Positions 24,566 through 31,154 of a stretch of 41,275 nucleotides of DNA are shown here, in pieces (within the stretch, counting starts at the first letter, position 1; every line of letters begins with the position of its first letter). The DNA is from an uncultured Clostridium sp. (GTDB lineage Bacteria > Cyanobacteriota > Vampirovibrionia > Gastranaerophilales > Gastranaerophilaceae), in contig CAJMDF010000015.1 of the NCBI GenBank assembly GCA_905212085.1, forward strand, positions 1-41,275. Direction: 5' to 3'. The position numbers and the translations under genes were made by a program. The notes beneath the pieces are model-generated. The model had not been told where the DNA came from. It ran no database searches and saw only the letters and a program-made list of their open reading frames with translations.

Positions 24566-25312
24566 ATGATACATCACTATTATAAAGATTTTAAATTAAA
24601 AAAATTTGCGTTTACACTTGCAGAAGTTTTGATTACTTTAGGTATCATTGGAGTTGTTGCAGCAATGACAATTCCAGTGCTTGTTGGAAATTATCAGAAA
24701 ACTGTCACAGTGAATCGTTTAAAAAAGGCATATTCAGTTATGAGTAATGCATTTGTAACATCTCAAGATGAAAATGGAGATATGAATACTTGGGGTATGA
24801 ATAATCTTGGTTCTGTGAGTGATCCGTATGAAAATGTTTTATCACCTTTTTTACACAATTATATTATAAAATATCTAGATGTAAGTATTGATTGTGGACT
24901 GAAATGTGAACATCAAAGAAATATAAAACGCTATAGATTAAATGGAGAAGATTGGTCATGGTATAGTGCATTTGAGTATATTATATACTTGAAAGATGGA
25001 ACAATTGTCAGTTTTATGGTGGATAATTCCGCTGGAGTATACACTATTGTAAGATTATATGTTGATATTAATGGAGATGCATTACCTAATGTATTTGGAA
25101 AGGATATTTTTACTTTTAAATTAGATACTAATGGTAAAAGTGCTTTAAATATGTCTGGAGTAACAGAGGTTACAAAGAGTAAAAATAGAAATACCCTGCT
25201 TGGAACTTGTCGTGAATGTTGTAATAAAAATGCAGGTTCGTATGCTGGGGATTTTTGTGCGGGCCTAATACAATATGATGGCTGGAAAATATCTAAAGAT
25301 TATCCTTGGTAA
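24566..25312 (+). CDS. Prepilin-type protein 2
   Basis: A 248-residue prepilin with KFAFTLAEVLITLGIIGVVAAMTIP: cleavage is expected between Ala and Phe (Ala at -1 rather than the usual Gly), with Glu at +5. The body of about 210 residues carries cysteine pairs (DCGLKCEH, TCRECCNKN) likely to form disulfides. It ends DGWKISKDYPW, like its paralogues. There is no Shine-Dalgarno before the ATG; either a leaderless start from P2 or fusion with the G10 leader is possible. Its 5' module is nearly identical to that of unit 3, while the mature bodies differ. Confidence 0.88.
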   Translation: MIHHYYKDFKLKKFAFTLAEVLITLGIIGVVAAMTIPVLVGNYQKTVTVNRLKKAYSVMSNAFVTSQDENGDMNTWGMNNLGSVSDPYENVLSPFLHNYIIKYLDVSIDCGLKCEHQRNIKRYRLNGEDWSWYSAFEYIIYLKDGTIVSFMVDNSAGVYTIVRLYVDINGDALPNVFGKDIFTFKLDTNGKSALNMSGVTEVTKSKNRNTLLGTCRECCNKNAGSYAGDFCAGLIQYDGWKISKDYPW

Positions 25313-25337
25313 TAAATGTAAAAATTGATTTTTTGCT

Positions 25338-25376
25338 AATATAGTGTAATTCTACAACTAAGAGTTACACTATATT
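25338..25376 (+). terminator. Long hairpin after prepilin 2
   Basis: A 12-bp perfect stem AATATAGTGTAA / TTACACTATATT with a 15-base loop. It lacks a T-run, so it may be a weak terminator or a 3'-end stabiliser separating units 2 and 3. Confidence 0.5.
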
Positions 25377-25377
25377 A

Positions 25378-25406
25378 TTGAAAAATAGAATATGATATGT
25401 TAAAAT
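25378..25406 (+). promoter_or_regulatory. Promoter P1 of prepilin unit 3
   Basis: TTGAAA (25378-25383), 17-bp spacer and TAAAAT (25401-25406) with extended TGT, as in unit 2. Confidence 0.65.
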
Positions 25407-25439
25407 CATAAAGGAATTATTTAAATAAGGAGCTGATTT

Positions 25440-25496
25440 ATGAAACAATTATTACATCCTGAAAAATCGGGGGGGGGGCGTTTTATAGCTCCTTAA
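25440..25496 (+). CDS. Leader peptide ORF with G10 tract, prepilin unit 3
   Basis: An 18-codon ORF, MKQLLHPEKSGGGRFIAP, with TAAGGAGC before the ATG and ten G at 25469-25478. TAA follows at 25494. As in unit 2, the ribosome binding site (25426-25434) can pair with AGCTCCTTA (25487-25495). One extra G would place ribosomes in the prepilin frame, which is open with no stop. Here this is the only route from a conventional start codon to a complete prepilin. Confidence 0.6.
   Translation: MKQLLHPEKSGGGRFIAP
25469..25478 (+). repeat. Homopolymeric G10 tract
   Basis: Ten G inside the leader ORF of prepilin unit 3. Confidence 0.9.
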
Positions 25497-25509
25497 AAGA
25501 GTTTTCAAG

Positions 25510-25537
25510 TTGCAAATTTATAAAAAATTGTTATAAA
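25510..25537 (+). promoter_or_regulatory. P2-like promoter of prepilin unit 3
   Basis: TTGCAA (25510-25515), 16-bp spacer and TATAAA (25532-25537). The position where transcription should begin is ATA (25544) instead of ATG, so a leaderless conventional start is lost. Confidence 0.4.
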
Positions 25538-25543
25538 AGTGAT

Positions 25544-26257
25544 ATAAAACATCACTTTTATAAAGGCTTTAAATTAAAAAAATTTGCGTTTACACTTGCA
25601 GAAGTTTTGATTACTTTAGGTATCATTGGAGTTGTCGCAGCAATGACAATTCCAGTGCTTGTTGGAAATTATCAAAAACGAGTTGTTATTGAACGCTTGA
25701 AAAAGGTATATACTACAATGAAACAAGCTGAAGCTATGGCTATAGCTAATAATGGTGATATTGAATCTTGGGGTGTATCTTGGTATCCACGTGGAGATAA
25801 AATATTATTAAATAATTATATTTTGTCTTATATTGATGCTCTTAAAGTCTGCATGGATAATGAGTGCCCATATAAATATATTAATACTCAAACAACGGAG
25901 CAAGATTTAACAAGTAATGTTGGTTTTTATTTTAAAGATGGAACTTTACTAAAAATATCAGAATACCATATTGGGTACAATTTTGATGCTAGTTCTTTTT
26001 GGGGAACTTATTTAATTGATATAAATGGAGAGAAAAAACCTAATAAGATAGGCAGGGATGTTTTTTTTGCTACATTTCAAACAGGTGGAAATGAGTTCTC
26101 TACTACAGGAAATACTGCTAAACGCTTCTCATTATTTTATTTTACTGCCAATTCTGCATGTTATCGAAATGTTCAACCTAGTTTGAGACTTGGATGTTAT
26201 AGAAAAATTGTAGAAGATGGCTGGCAGATTAAAGATGATTATCCTTGGAATTATTAA
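25544..26257 (+). CDS. Prepilin-type protein 3, no conventional start downstream of the G tract
   Basis: A prepilin with KFAFTLAEVLITLGIIGVVAAMTIP, a unique body and the shared tail DGWQIKDDYPWNY. The listed start is the ATA that aligns with the ATG of prepilin 2. The first conventional start in frame is the TTG at 25607, which lies inside the assembly helix and would remove the cleavage site. The frame has no ATG, GTG or TTG between 25463 and 25607. The protein is therefore either made by fusion with the G10 leader after a one-base shift, started at AUA, or not expressed. The body itself shows no internal stops, arguing against an old pseudogene. Confidence 0.7.
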   Translation: MKHHFYKGFKLKKFAFTLAEVLITLGIIGVVAAMTIPVLVGNYQKRVVIERLKKVYTTMKQAEAMAIANNGDIESWGVSWYPRGDKILLNNYILSYIDALKVCMDNECPYKYINTQTTEQDLTSNVGFYFKDGTLLKISEYHIGYNFDASSFWGTYLIDINGEKKPNKIGRDVFFATFQTGGNEFSTTGNTAKRFSLFYFTANSACYRNVQPSLRLGCYRKIVEDGWQIKDDYPWNY

Positions 26258-26282
26258 TCTGTATAAAAATATTTACATTATG

Positions 26283-26315
26283 CCACTCTTTATTAAGAGT
26301 GGTATAATTGTTTTT
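26283..26315 (+). terminator. Intrinsic terminator after prepilin 3
   Basis: The stem CCACTCTT / AAGAGTGG with loop TATT is followed after a few bases by TTGTTTTT. Confidence 0.75.
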
Positions 26316-26345
26316 ATGTTTGAAGAGAGGTAGGGAGATAAGAGT

Positions 26346-27053
26346 ATGGAAAGTAATAACAAACCTGTTGTGAATTTGATTTCAAAGCCTAAAAATATGC
26401 TTAAAACTATATATACAGCTTGCAGAACATGCTATAGTGCTGATTCGCCTATAAATATTTATAACAGTACTGATGATCAGGAAAAAATGCTTAAATTGAT
26501 TGAAAGAGTTATTTCTTCAGGACATTATTCAACAATTGAGCATATACAGGTAAGTTTTGCTATTTCGAATGTATCACGTGCTTGTACTCATCAACTGGTA
26601 AGACACAGGCATATGTCTTTTTCTCAAAAATCTCAAAGATATGTAAAAGAAAAAGGTCAATTTGATTACATAATTCCGCCTACTATTGAGAAAAATCCGG
26701 AATTAAAGGAAAAATTCGAGAATTTTATGTCTAAAATTTCTGAGCAATATCAAGAATTTGTAGAAGCAGGAATCCCTGCAGAAGATGCAAGATTTGTACT
26801 TCCGAATGCGGCTGCAAGTTCTTTAGTTGTCAGCTTGAATTTAAGAGAATTAATTCATGTTGCAAATTTAAGACTTTGTACTCGCGCTCAATATGAGATT
26901 AGGACTATGGTAAAAATGATGTGTGATGAATTGATTAAAGAAGAACCATGGTTGAAACCTTATCTTGTGCCAAAATGTGAAAGATTAGGGTATTGCGATG
27001 AAGATAAGTCTTGTGGAAGAAAACCTAAATTAGAAGAAATTATTTCAAAATAA
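26346..27053 (+). CDS. thyX: FAD-dependent thymidylate synthase
   Basis: A 235-residue ThyX, which makes dTMP from dUMP with FAD, NADPH and methylene-tetrahydrofolate. The ThyX motif RHRxxSFSxxSxRY is exact (RHRHMSFSQKSQRY, near residue 82). LVRHRH, LPNAAASSLVVSLNLRELIH and LRLCTRAQYEIR are further family marks. It replaces the classical ThyA. The ATG at 26346 follows AGGGAGA. The antiporter gene begins 19 bp after its stop, so they may be co-transcribed. Confidence 0.96.
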   Translation: MESNNKPVVNLISKPKNMLKTIYTACRTCYSADSPINIYNSTDDQEKMLKLIERVISSGHYSTIEHIQVSFAISNVSRACTHQLVRHRHMSFSQKSQRYVKEKGQFDYIIPPTIEKNPELKEKFENFMSKISEQYQEFVEAGIPAEDARFVLPNAAASSLVVSLNLRELIHVANLRLCTRAQYEIRTMVKMMCDELIKEEPWLKPYLVPKCERLGYCDEDKSCGRKPKLEEIISK

Positions 27054-27072
27054 AAAGGAAAAATTTTATTTT

Positions 27073-28374
27073 ATGGATTTGATATTTAACCCTATAATAG
27101 TATCAGTAATATTATTATGTGTACTTTGTTTATGTCGAGTAAATGTTTTACTTGCGTTGTTGGTATCTGCAATTGTTGCAGGTAAAGTCGCAGGAATGCA
27201 TGCAGGACAGATTATGGATGTTTTTATAAGTGGTATGGGGCAAAACAGTGAAACTGCTTTGAGTTATATTTTGCTAGGTACTTTTGCTGCAGCTATGGCT
27301 CATACAGGACTTGCAGATGTTCTTGCAAAAAGAATTTCATTATTAATAAAAAATAATAAATTTATATTGCTTTTAATTCTTACATTGCTTGCTTGTGCAT
27401 CTCAAAACTTGATTCCAGTGCATATTGCATTCATTCCTGTAATTATTCCTCCATTAATTTATGTAATGAATAAATTAAAATTGGATAGACGAGCAGTTGC
27501 ATGTGCTCTTGCATTTGGGCTTGTAACTCCATATATTGTATTCCCAGCAGGATTTGGACTTATTTTCCAAAGACTTCTTGCTGATAATATGTCATCTAAT
27601 GGAATGAGTGTTTCTGTAAATGATGTCTGGCAATCTGTTTGGATATTAGGAGTAGGTTTGCTGTGCGGACTTTTGTGGGCTGTATTTGTATCTTATCGAA
27701 AACCGAGAGAATATGAAAATATTCAATTTCGTGAAGAAAGACGTCGTTCTTTAAGATTTACGGGAAGTCATTATATAACTCTATTGGCAGCTATTGCAAC
27801 TTTAGTAGTGCAATTGTGGACTAAATCTTTGCCTTTGGGGGCTTTAATTGGTTTGACAATAATTTTTGGAACAAGAGCTATTAATCCTGAAAAAATGGAT
27901 ATTTTGATTAATGAAGGTATTGGCTTAATGGGGTATGTCGCTTTTGTAATGCTTGTGGCTGCAGGTTTTGCAGGTGTTCTGAAATCAACAGGAGGTATTG
28001 ATGCTTTAGTTAATGGATTAATTCCTTTTATGATGGGTTCAAAACTATTAGCAGCATTTTTAATGTTGGTTGTCGGTTTGTTCATTACAATTGGAATAGG
28101 TACATCTTTTGGTACAATACCAATATTAGCAGTTTTATTTGTGCCGATATTTATTCATCTTGGATTTAATCCGATGGAAGCAATTGTTGTATTCGCTGCA
28201 GCTGCAGCTTTAGGTGATGCCGGATCTCCTGCTTCAGGGACGACTCTAGGGCCTACTGCAGGCTTGAATATTGACGGTCAGCATGAACATATTAAAGATA
28301 CGTGTATTCCAACATTCTTGCATTACAATATTCCTTTAATATTATTTGCATTGCTTGCTGTTTTAGTATTTTAA
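27073..28374 (+). CDS. NhaC/YuiF-like Na+/H+ antiporter family transporter
   Basis: A 433-residue integral membrane protein with about eleven or twelve helices. The N-terminus (NPIIVSVILLCVLCLCRVNVLLALLVSAIVAG) and the C-terminal signature (GIGTSFGTIPILAVLFVPI...LGDAGSPASGTTLGPTAGLN) are those of the Na+/H+ antiporter superfamily branch that includes Bacillus YuiF. Some members are proposed amino-acid permeases, so the ion or substrate is not certain. AAGGA lies about 12 bases before the ATG. It follows thyX closely. Confidence 0.85.
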   Translation: MDLIFNPIIVSVILLCVLCLCRVNVLLALLVSAIVAGKVAGMHAGQIMDVFISGMGQNSETALSYILLGTFAAAMAHTGLADVLAKRISLLIKNNKFILLLILTLLACASQNLIPVHIAFIPVIIPPLIYVMNKLKLDRRAVACALAFGLVTPYIVFPAGFGLIFQRLLADNMSSNGMSVSVNDVWQSVWILGVGLLCGLLWAVFVSYRKPREYENIQFREERRRSLRFTGSHYITLLAAIATLVVQLWTKSLPLGALIGLTIIFGTRAINPEKMDILINEGIGLMGYVAFVMLVAAGFAGVLKSTGGIDALVNGLIPFMMGSKLLAAFLMLVVGLFITIGIGTSFGTIPILAVLFVPIFIHLGFNPMEAIVVFAAAAALGDAGSPASGTTLGPTAGLNIDGQHEHIKDTCIPTFLHYNIPLILFALLAVLVF

Positions 28375-28399
28375 ATTGTATAAAACTAAAAAAAGTATA

Positions 28400-28473
28400 T
28401 GGCCCCGGCGCGATTCGAACGCGCGATCTTCGGTTTAGGAAACCGCTGCTCTATCCTACTGAGCTACGAAGCC
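28400..28473 (-). tRNA. tRNA-Arg (anticodon CCU)
   Basis: A full cloverleaf of 74 bases: acceptor GGCTTCG/CGGGGCC, D stem GCTC/GAGC, anticodon loop TTCCTAA, T arm GCGCG-TTCGAAT-CGCGC, discriminator A. CCA is not encoded. The flanks AAAAAGTATAT and ATATACTTTTT are complementary and extend the acceptor stem by 11 bp; the 3' side ends in T7, so the whole can act as a terminator. Confidence 0.95.
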
Positions 28474-28556
28474 ATATACTTTTTCGATTTTTGTTAAAAA
28501 ACCGGCTGTCAACCATATTTATTATAATATAAAATTTCATTAATTCATAGATGTGA

Positions 28557-28562
28557 TATAAT
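28557..28562 (+). promoter_or_regulatory. Extended -10 of hydE
   Basis: TGA-TATAAT, six bases before the ATG at 28569. The same TGTGATATAAT occurs before gatD. It predicts a leaderless mRNA. Confidence 0.55.
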
Positions 28563-28568
28563 TTTTTT

Positions 28569-29540
28569 ATGAATTTATCTAAAAAAGAAATTATTGACAT
28601 ATTAAAATCTCCTGACACTGATATTTTTAAAGAAGCAGATTTAGTTCGCAAAAAATATGTAGGTGACGGTGTGCATCTAAGAGGTTTGATTGAATTTTCT
28701 AATATTTGTAAACGCAATTGTCTTTATTGTGGGCTGCAATCTTCAAATAAACATGTCAATCGTTATAGATTATCTAAAGATGAAATTATAGATATTGCTA
28801 AAAAAGGTGTTGCTGAAGGCTTTAAAACAATTGTTCTTCAATCTGGAGAAGATGATTACTTTAATACAAAATTAATGTGTGAAATAATATCTGCAATAAA
28901 AAATTTAGGAGTTGCATTGACATTAAGTGTAGGAGAAAAAAGTTTTGAAGATTATAAAGCGTTTAAAGCTGCAGGTGCAGATAGATATTTGTTAAGAATA
29001 GAAACTACTGACAAATGTTTGTATAAAAAAATGCATCCTTATGCAGATTTCGATAATCGTAAGCGTTGTCTTTATGATTTAAAAAATTTGGGTTATGAAA
29101 CTGGTACTGGCTGTCTTGTCGGTTTACCTGAACAGACTATTGAATCTTTAGCAGATGATATTTTATTTTTCAAAGAATTAAATGCAGATATGATAGGGAT
29201 TGGTCCATTTATTCCTCATCCTGATACACCTTTGAAAGATGCAGATACTGGGAATTTAGATTTATCAATAAAGGTTATGGCAGTTACAAGAATTTTATTA
29301 AAAGATATAAATATTCCCGCAACGACAGCAATGGAGTCATTAAGGCCTGATGGAAGATTACTTGCATTACAGAGTGGGGCGAATGTTGTAATGCCAAATC
29401 TTACCGATGATTATCATAAAAAAATGTATGAAATTTATCCGAATAAGGTGAGTGCCACTCGACAAGATTTAGATTTAAAATTAAAGACTATTAATCGTTA
29501 CATTGAAATAGATGCTTACGGTTATAGAAATCGTGCCTGA
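28569..29540 (+). CDS. hydE: Radical SAM protein, HydE-type [FeFe]-hydrogenase maturase
   Basis: A 323-residue radical SAM enzyme. The cluster-binding CX3CX2C is at Cys47, Cys51 and Cys54 (NICKRNCLYCG). RGLIEFSN before it, LQSGED, LSVGE, RIETT, GCLVGLPEQT, IGIGPFIPHPDTPL and IPATTAMESL are HydE marks. HydE helps assemble the organometallic H-cluster of [FeFe]-hydrogenases. The relative PylB (methylornithine synthase) is less likely because no pyl genes are near. hydF, hydG and hydrogenase genes are absent from the window. No Shine-Dalgarno is seen. The last codons and the stop fall within a sequence identical to the 3' end of the tRNA-Arg(CCG) gene about 190 bp downstream. Confidence 0.88.
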   Translation: MNLSKKEIIDILKSPDTDIFKEADLVRKKYVGDGVHLRGLIEFSNICKRNCLYCGLQSSNKHVNRYRLSKDEIIDIAKKGVAEGFKTIVLQSGEDDYFNTKLMCEIISAIKNLGVALTLSVGEKSFEDYKAFKAAGADRYLLRIETTDKCLYKKMHPYADFDNRKRCLYDLKNLGYETGTGCLVGLPEQTIESLADDILFFKELNADMIGIGPFIPHPDTPLKDADTGNLDLSIKVMAVTRILLKDINIPATTAMESLRPDGRLLALQSGANVVMPNLTDDYHKKMYEIYPNKVSATRQDLDLKLKTINRYIEIDAYGYRNRA

Positions 29541-29547
29541 TGCGATT
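29534..29547 (-). repeat. Duplicate of the tRNA-Arg(CCG) 3' end
   Basis: TGCCTGATGCGATT is identical to 29722-29735, the acceptor/T-arm end of the tRNA gene. A matching CGAACGC (the next seven bases of the tRNA) appears at 29644-29650, after a palindromic insert. This looks like a tRNA fragment split by an insertion. Confidence 0.65.
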
Positions 29548-29643
29548 GTCTTGAAATTTTTGCGTTAAACGGGACTCCAGATTTTATTATAGCAATAAAA
29601 ATTGCTTAAATAAAATCTTTACGCCCTCTGCAAAAATTTCGCT
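29548..29643. mobile_element. Palindromic, MITE-like insert (about 96 bp)
   Basis: Nested inverted repeats: outer arms GAAATTTTTGC (29553-29563) and GCAAAAATTTC (29630-29640), inner arms AGATTTTATT and AATAAAATCT, and a central AGCAAT-AAAA-ATTGCT. It carries no coding sequence. It interrupts a partial copy of a tRNA-Arg gene. Confidence 0.5.
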
Positions 29644-29682
29644 CGAACGCTAATGGCATTCTAATACGCTATCAATCAGATA

Positions 29683-29720
29683 AAAAAAGGTCAATATCTA
29701 CTGAGACATTGACCTTTTTT
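29683..29720. terminator. Bidirectional terminator between hydE and tRNA-Arg(CCG)
   Basis: A 13-bp stem AAAAAAGGTCAAT / ATTGACCTTTTTT with a 12-base loop. On the minus strand it starts at the discriminator base of the tRNA. Confidence 0.85.
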
Positions 29721-29793
29721 ATGCCTGATGCGATTCGAACGCACGACCTTTTCCTTCGGAGGGAAACGCTCTATCCAGCTGAGCTACAGGCAC
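29720..29793 (-). tRNA. tRNA-Arg (anticodon CCG)
   Basis: A full cloverleaf of 74 bases: acceptor GTGCCTG/CAGGCAT, D stem GCTC/GAGC, anticodon arm TTTCC-CTCCGAA-GGAAA, T arm GTGCG-TTCGAAT-CGCAT, discriminator A. CCA is not encoded. The T6 before and A6 after the gene can pair, extending the acceptor stem. Confidence 0.95.
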
Positions 29794-29818
29794 AAAAAAC
29801 GGGGATATTAATTCCCCG
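29794..29818 (-). terminator. Terminator of the LCP gene
   Basis: On the minus strand CGGGG / CCCCG encloses the stop codon of the LCP gene and is followed by T6. It ends one base before the tRNA gene begins. Confidence 0.8.
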
Positions 29819-31139
29819 ATAAGATGATTGTAAAATCAGTTTCGCCACATTGATAATTTACCGGATCATAAACAAATTGAAGTCCGCTGAATGCTTCATT
29901 TTTCTTTTTTAACCAATTATAATAATCATTTGTGACTTTGCTTGAGTGAGCAATAAATTGAGAGTGTGATCTTGTAGATTTTCCTGTACATTTTACATCA
30001 ATCCCTGCAGCTTTAAGATTCTCTGCCATTAATTGACCTTTTGCAGAATCTGATGATAATACAGAGGCTGTCATTTGATCAAGTTCGTCAAACTTTTCTT
30101 TATCTCTATAAATTACTCTGTTTACTACTTCTTGAGTTTTTTCAGGATCCAATATCCAGTAGCTTATATATCCTTTTTGGTTTGGTGCTCCAGGTAACAT
30201 TGCTACTTCTATTTTATCCATATCAATATGTTTTGCTAATGCTGCATATTGCGACATTTCATAGAATGACATATCTGTTTTTACATATTTTTTTGCAACT
30301 GATATAATGTCAGGAATTTTTGCTATTGTAGAAGGTTGTTTTAGTTTTGTAAGAATACTTCTTAATAACCATTGTTGTCTTTGTGTTCTACCAATATCAC
30401 CTAATGCATCATGTCTAAATCTTAAATATTCAACAGCTTTTTGTCCGTCTAGATGATGGTCTCCTTTGGTAAAATTAATATGTAAATTGCCTGAATAATC
30501 GTTGTAATGCATTGGCTTTTCAACATATACATCTACTCCACCCATTGCATCTACAATTTCTTTTACAGCATTATCATGTACCATTATATATTTATCAATG
30601 TGTACGCCCAGTGTATCTTCAATTGTCCTTTTAGTCATTTCAATGCCACCTATTGCATGAGCTGCATTGATTTTATTTACTCCGTTATCACCTGGTAAGT
30701 ATACTTTGCTGTCTCTTGGTATAGATAAAGCATTTACAGATTTTGTTCTTGGGTCAATATTAACTAAAATTATTGTATCAGTTCTTGTCCCTGTCCATAA
30801 ATCGTTTGGATTGCCGCTTGCATCAACACCTAAAAATAGTATGTTTTGTCTTCTTAGCCCAAAAGGTAATGCAAAATCCGCATGTTCTTTATTGTTGTTG
30901 CTTACTGATAAGTTTTCAAATAATTTTGTGATAAAAGAATCTTCTCCAAAATGCTCTGCTAAGAAATTCTCATTATCTGCAAGTACAAAAATACTTAATA
31001 GTACTCCTATAAATACTATTATCATTCCGATTAGAACTTTTGCAAATGATGAACGTTCTTCTCTGGCTTGTTTTGCATGTTTTATAAATGATCTTGTTCT
31101 GTTTACATCTCTTCTGTTTCTTTGAATTTGATTTGTCAT
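29808..31139 (-). CDS. LytR-CpsA-Psr (LCP) family cell-wall glycopolymer ligase
   Basis: A 443-residue membrane-anchored enzyme. A basic cytoplasmic stretch (1-35) is followed by one transmembrane helix (about 36-57), the LCP catalytic domain (about 98-265: GVDAS...TRTDTIILVNIDPRTKSVNALSIPRDSKV, DAMGGVDVYV, GQKAVEYLRFRHDALGDIGRTQRQQ), and a C-terminal LytR_C-type domain (about 355-443). The conserved arginines and aspartates that bind the polyprenyl-phosphate head are present. It transfers lipid-linked glycopolymers to peptidoglycan. It starts 15 bp after mgtE in the same direction with AAAGGTAAG as ribosome binding site. Confidence 0.92.
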   Translation of the reverse strand: MTNQIQRNRRDVNRTRSFIKHAKQAREERSSFAKVLIGMIIVFIGVLLSIFVLADNENFLAEHFGEDSFITKLFENLSVSNNNKEHADFALPFGLRRQNILFLGVDASGNPNDLWTGTRTDTIILVNIDPRTKSVNALSIPRDSKVYLPGDNGVNKINAAHAIGGIEMTKRTIEDTLGVHIDKYIMVHDNAVKEIVDAMGGVDVYVEKPMHYNDYSGNLHINFTKGDHHLDGQKAVEYLRFRHDALGDIGRTQRQQWLLRSILTKLKQPSTIAKIPDIISVAKKYVKTDMSFYEMSQYAALAKHIDMDKIEVAMLPGAPNQKGYISYWILDPEKTQEVVNRVIYRDKEKFDELDQMTASVLSSDSAKGQLMAENLKAAGIDVKCTGKSTRSHSQFIAHSSKVTNDYYNWLKKKNEAFSGLQFVYDPVNYQCGETDFTIILSGN

Positions 31140-31154
31140 TTTTTCTTACCTTTA

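Larger units (their letters stand above)
24400..24696 (+). repeat. Duplicated 5' module of prepilin units 2 and 3, copy A
   Basis: Covers P1, the leader ORF, G10, P2 and the prepilin assembly helix. By hand alignment it differs from copy B (25378-25674) at about 16 of 297 positions with no insertion or deletion. Similarity ends abruptly after the helix. Confidence 0.85.
25378..25674 (+). repeat. Duplicated 5' module of prepilin units 2 and 3, copy B
   Basis: Partner of 24400-24696. It carries the G10 tract unchanged in length but has lost the internal ATG (ATG to ATA at the homologous position 25544). Confidence 0.85.

Noticed and set aside
17701..25480. G10 runs as assembly or adapter artefacts
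   Set aside because: All three occur at the same place in homologous leader ORFs, with matching promoters and frames, so they are genuine sequence features. The exact length could still be off by one.
28302..28532. Plus-strand ORF across the tRNA-Arg(CCU) region
   Set aside because: It is translated antisense tRNA sequence (GAIRTRDLRFRKPLLYPTELRS is a known false-protein pattern).
29683..29720. A CRISPR-like or small RNA array from the many hairpins around the tRNA-Arg genes
   Set aside because: The repeats are inverted, not regularly spaced direct repeats; they are explained as terminators and one palindromic insert.
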